From: Clostridium oryzae | Lineage (GTDB): Bacteria > Bacillota > Clostridia > Clostridiales > Clostridiaceae | DNA length: 64,000 nt | NCBI RefSeq assembly: GCF_002029235.1 | Contig: NZ_MZGV01000024.1 | Location: 1 to 64,000 of the forward strand | Direction of reading: 5' to 3' | Part shown: one piece after another, positions 63,488-64,000 of the stretch | Layout of the letters: the number at the start of each line of letters is the position of its first letter | How positions within the stretch are numbered: the first letter of the stretch is position 1 | The notes under the pieces: generated by a model | The model's input: the letters and a program-made list of their open reading frames with translations, nothing else | Told to the model about the DNA's origin: nothing | The model's database searches: none | Position numbers and translations under genes: made by a program

Positions 63488-64000
63488 TTACTTTTCTTTT
63501 TTATTATTAACCATAGCTCTTATCTTATACGGAAGTGAGAATAATTTTATGAAACCTGCTGAATCTTTATGATCATATAATTCGCTGGCACCAAAAGATG
63601 AGATTCCTTCATCATAAAGAGGATTAGCTGCATCAATTGATGCTACCATCATGCTGCCCTTATACAATTTAAGCTTAACGGTACCAGTTACATTTTTCTG
63701 AGTTACATCTATGAAAGCATCTAATGCTTCCCTTAATTCAGTGAACCAAAGTCCATCATATACAAGGTCTGCATATTTCACTGCTACTACTTGCTTAAAA
63801 TGTGATGTCTGTTTATCTATCGTGATCATTTCTAAATAGTCATGTGCTTCATAAAGTAAAGTTCCGCCAGGAGTCTCATACACTCCCCTTGACTTCATAC
63901 CAACTAATCTGTTTTCAATTATATCTATTACTCCTACACCATTTCTTCCTGCAATCTTATTAGCCTCTTCAATTAAAGCTACAGGAGAAAGTTTTTCACC
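63488..64000 (-). CDS. argG: Argininosuccinate synthase, C-terminal part (cut by window edge)
   Basis: The frame continues to the window end (171 codons including stop). The visible part reads [20 protein letters not shown] and [19 protein letters not shown], followed by [17 protein letters not shown], the conserved C-terminal synthetase domain. ArgG joins citrulline and aspartate using ATP. The N-terminal ATP-binding domain lies beyond the window. argG and argH are in tandem. Confidence 0.95.
   Translation of the reverse strand, partial: GEKLSPVALIEEANKIAGRNGVGVIDIIENRLVGMKSRGVYETPGGTLLYEAHDYLEMITIDKQTSHFKQVVAVKYADLVYDGLWFTELREALDAFIDVTQKNVTGTVKLKLYKGSMMVASIDAANPLYDEGISSFGASELYDHKDSAGFIKLFSLPYKIRAMVNNKKEK

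Noticed and set aside
1-64000. CRISPR arrays, rRNA and tRNA genes
   Set aside because: No regularly spaced direct repeats of CRISPR size and no tRNA or rRNA signatures were seen. The repeats present are dispersed and intergenic.

Overview
The window is AT-rich, densely coded DNA with strong GGAGG-type ribosome binding sites and several TTG/GTG starts. It looks like the chromosome of an anaerobic, spore-forming Clostridium-like Firmicute. Supporting genes are a CotJC-type spore coat manganese catalase, a YaaH/SleL-like LysM-GH18 spore enzyme, a reverse-type rubrerythrin behind a PerR-box-like site, and lipoprotein sugar-binding proteins with LplB/YtcP-type permeases. The species cannot be fixed from sequence alone.

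Layout. 1-5.3 kb is a small accessory block: the tail of an IS4-type transposase, GNAT, NAD-dependent epimerase, methyltransferase, XRE, esterase, and an AraC protein with an extra C-terminal domain. 5.3-14.8 kb holds housekeeping and spore/cell-wall genes: pncB with a structured leader, ndk, pepD, a LysM-GH18 protein, a papain-like peptidase next to an amidase, and cotJC with an unannotated 47-codon gene upstream. 14.8-22.6 kb is the first glycan locus: GH31, SBP and two permeases facing a LacI regulator. 22.7-26.9 kb is a heterodimeric ABC exporter under a MarR repressor. 27.7-36.1 kb is the second glycan locus: clan GH-A hydrolase, SBP, two permeases and a YesMN-like two-component system. 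36.4-38.6 kb is a drug-efflux MFS with TetR. 38.7-45.9 kb holds a GH38 alpha-mannosidase, an AraC regulator and a divergent ABC-2 transporter. 46-51.6 kb is an L-fucose operon (fucI-fucK-fucU-fucA) with a divergent AraC regulator. 51.7-55 kb is accessory: a TxpA/RatA-like candidate type I toxin-antitoxin, two XRE regulators and an ASCH/DUF5131 pair. 55.1-64 kb has a sugar MFS, an LTA-synthase-like enzyme, rubrerythrin, a GyrI-like protein, proB, argH and the end of argG.

How it fits together. The two SBP/permease loci, GH31, GH38, the GH-A hydrolase and the fucose operon suggest scavenging of complex plant or host glycans, each locus with its own regulator (LacI, two-component, AraC, AraC). 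The exporter pairs (MarR/ABC, TetR/MFS) each carry visible palindromic operator candidates.

Unexplained structure is mostly intergenic. There are four dispersed repeat families: a modular hairpin repeat of about 0.2-0.5 kb; a GAATTCAGC-hairpin plus purine/pyrimidine-tract element that abuts stop codons and supplies the last codons of ndk and of the MFS gene; TGTCACGTGCC palindromes; and a 45-bp repeat downstream of both argH and argG. The best candidate for an undescribed system is the 51.7-52.1 kb toxin/antisense unit, which includes a perfect 46-bp palindrome.
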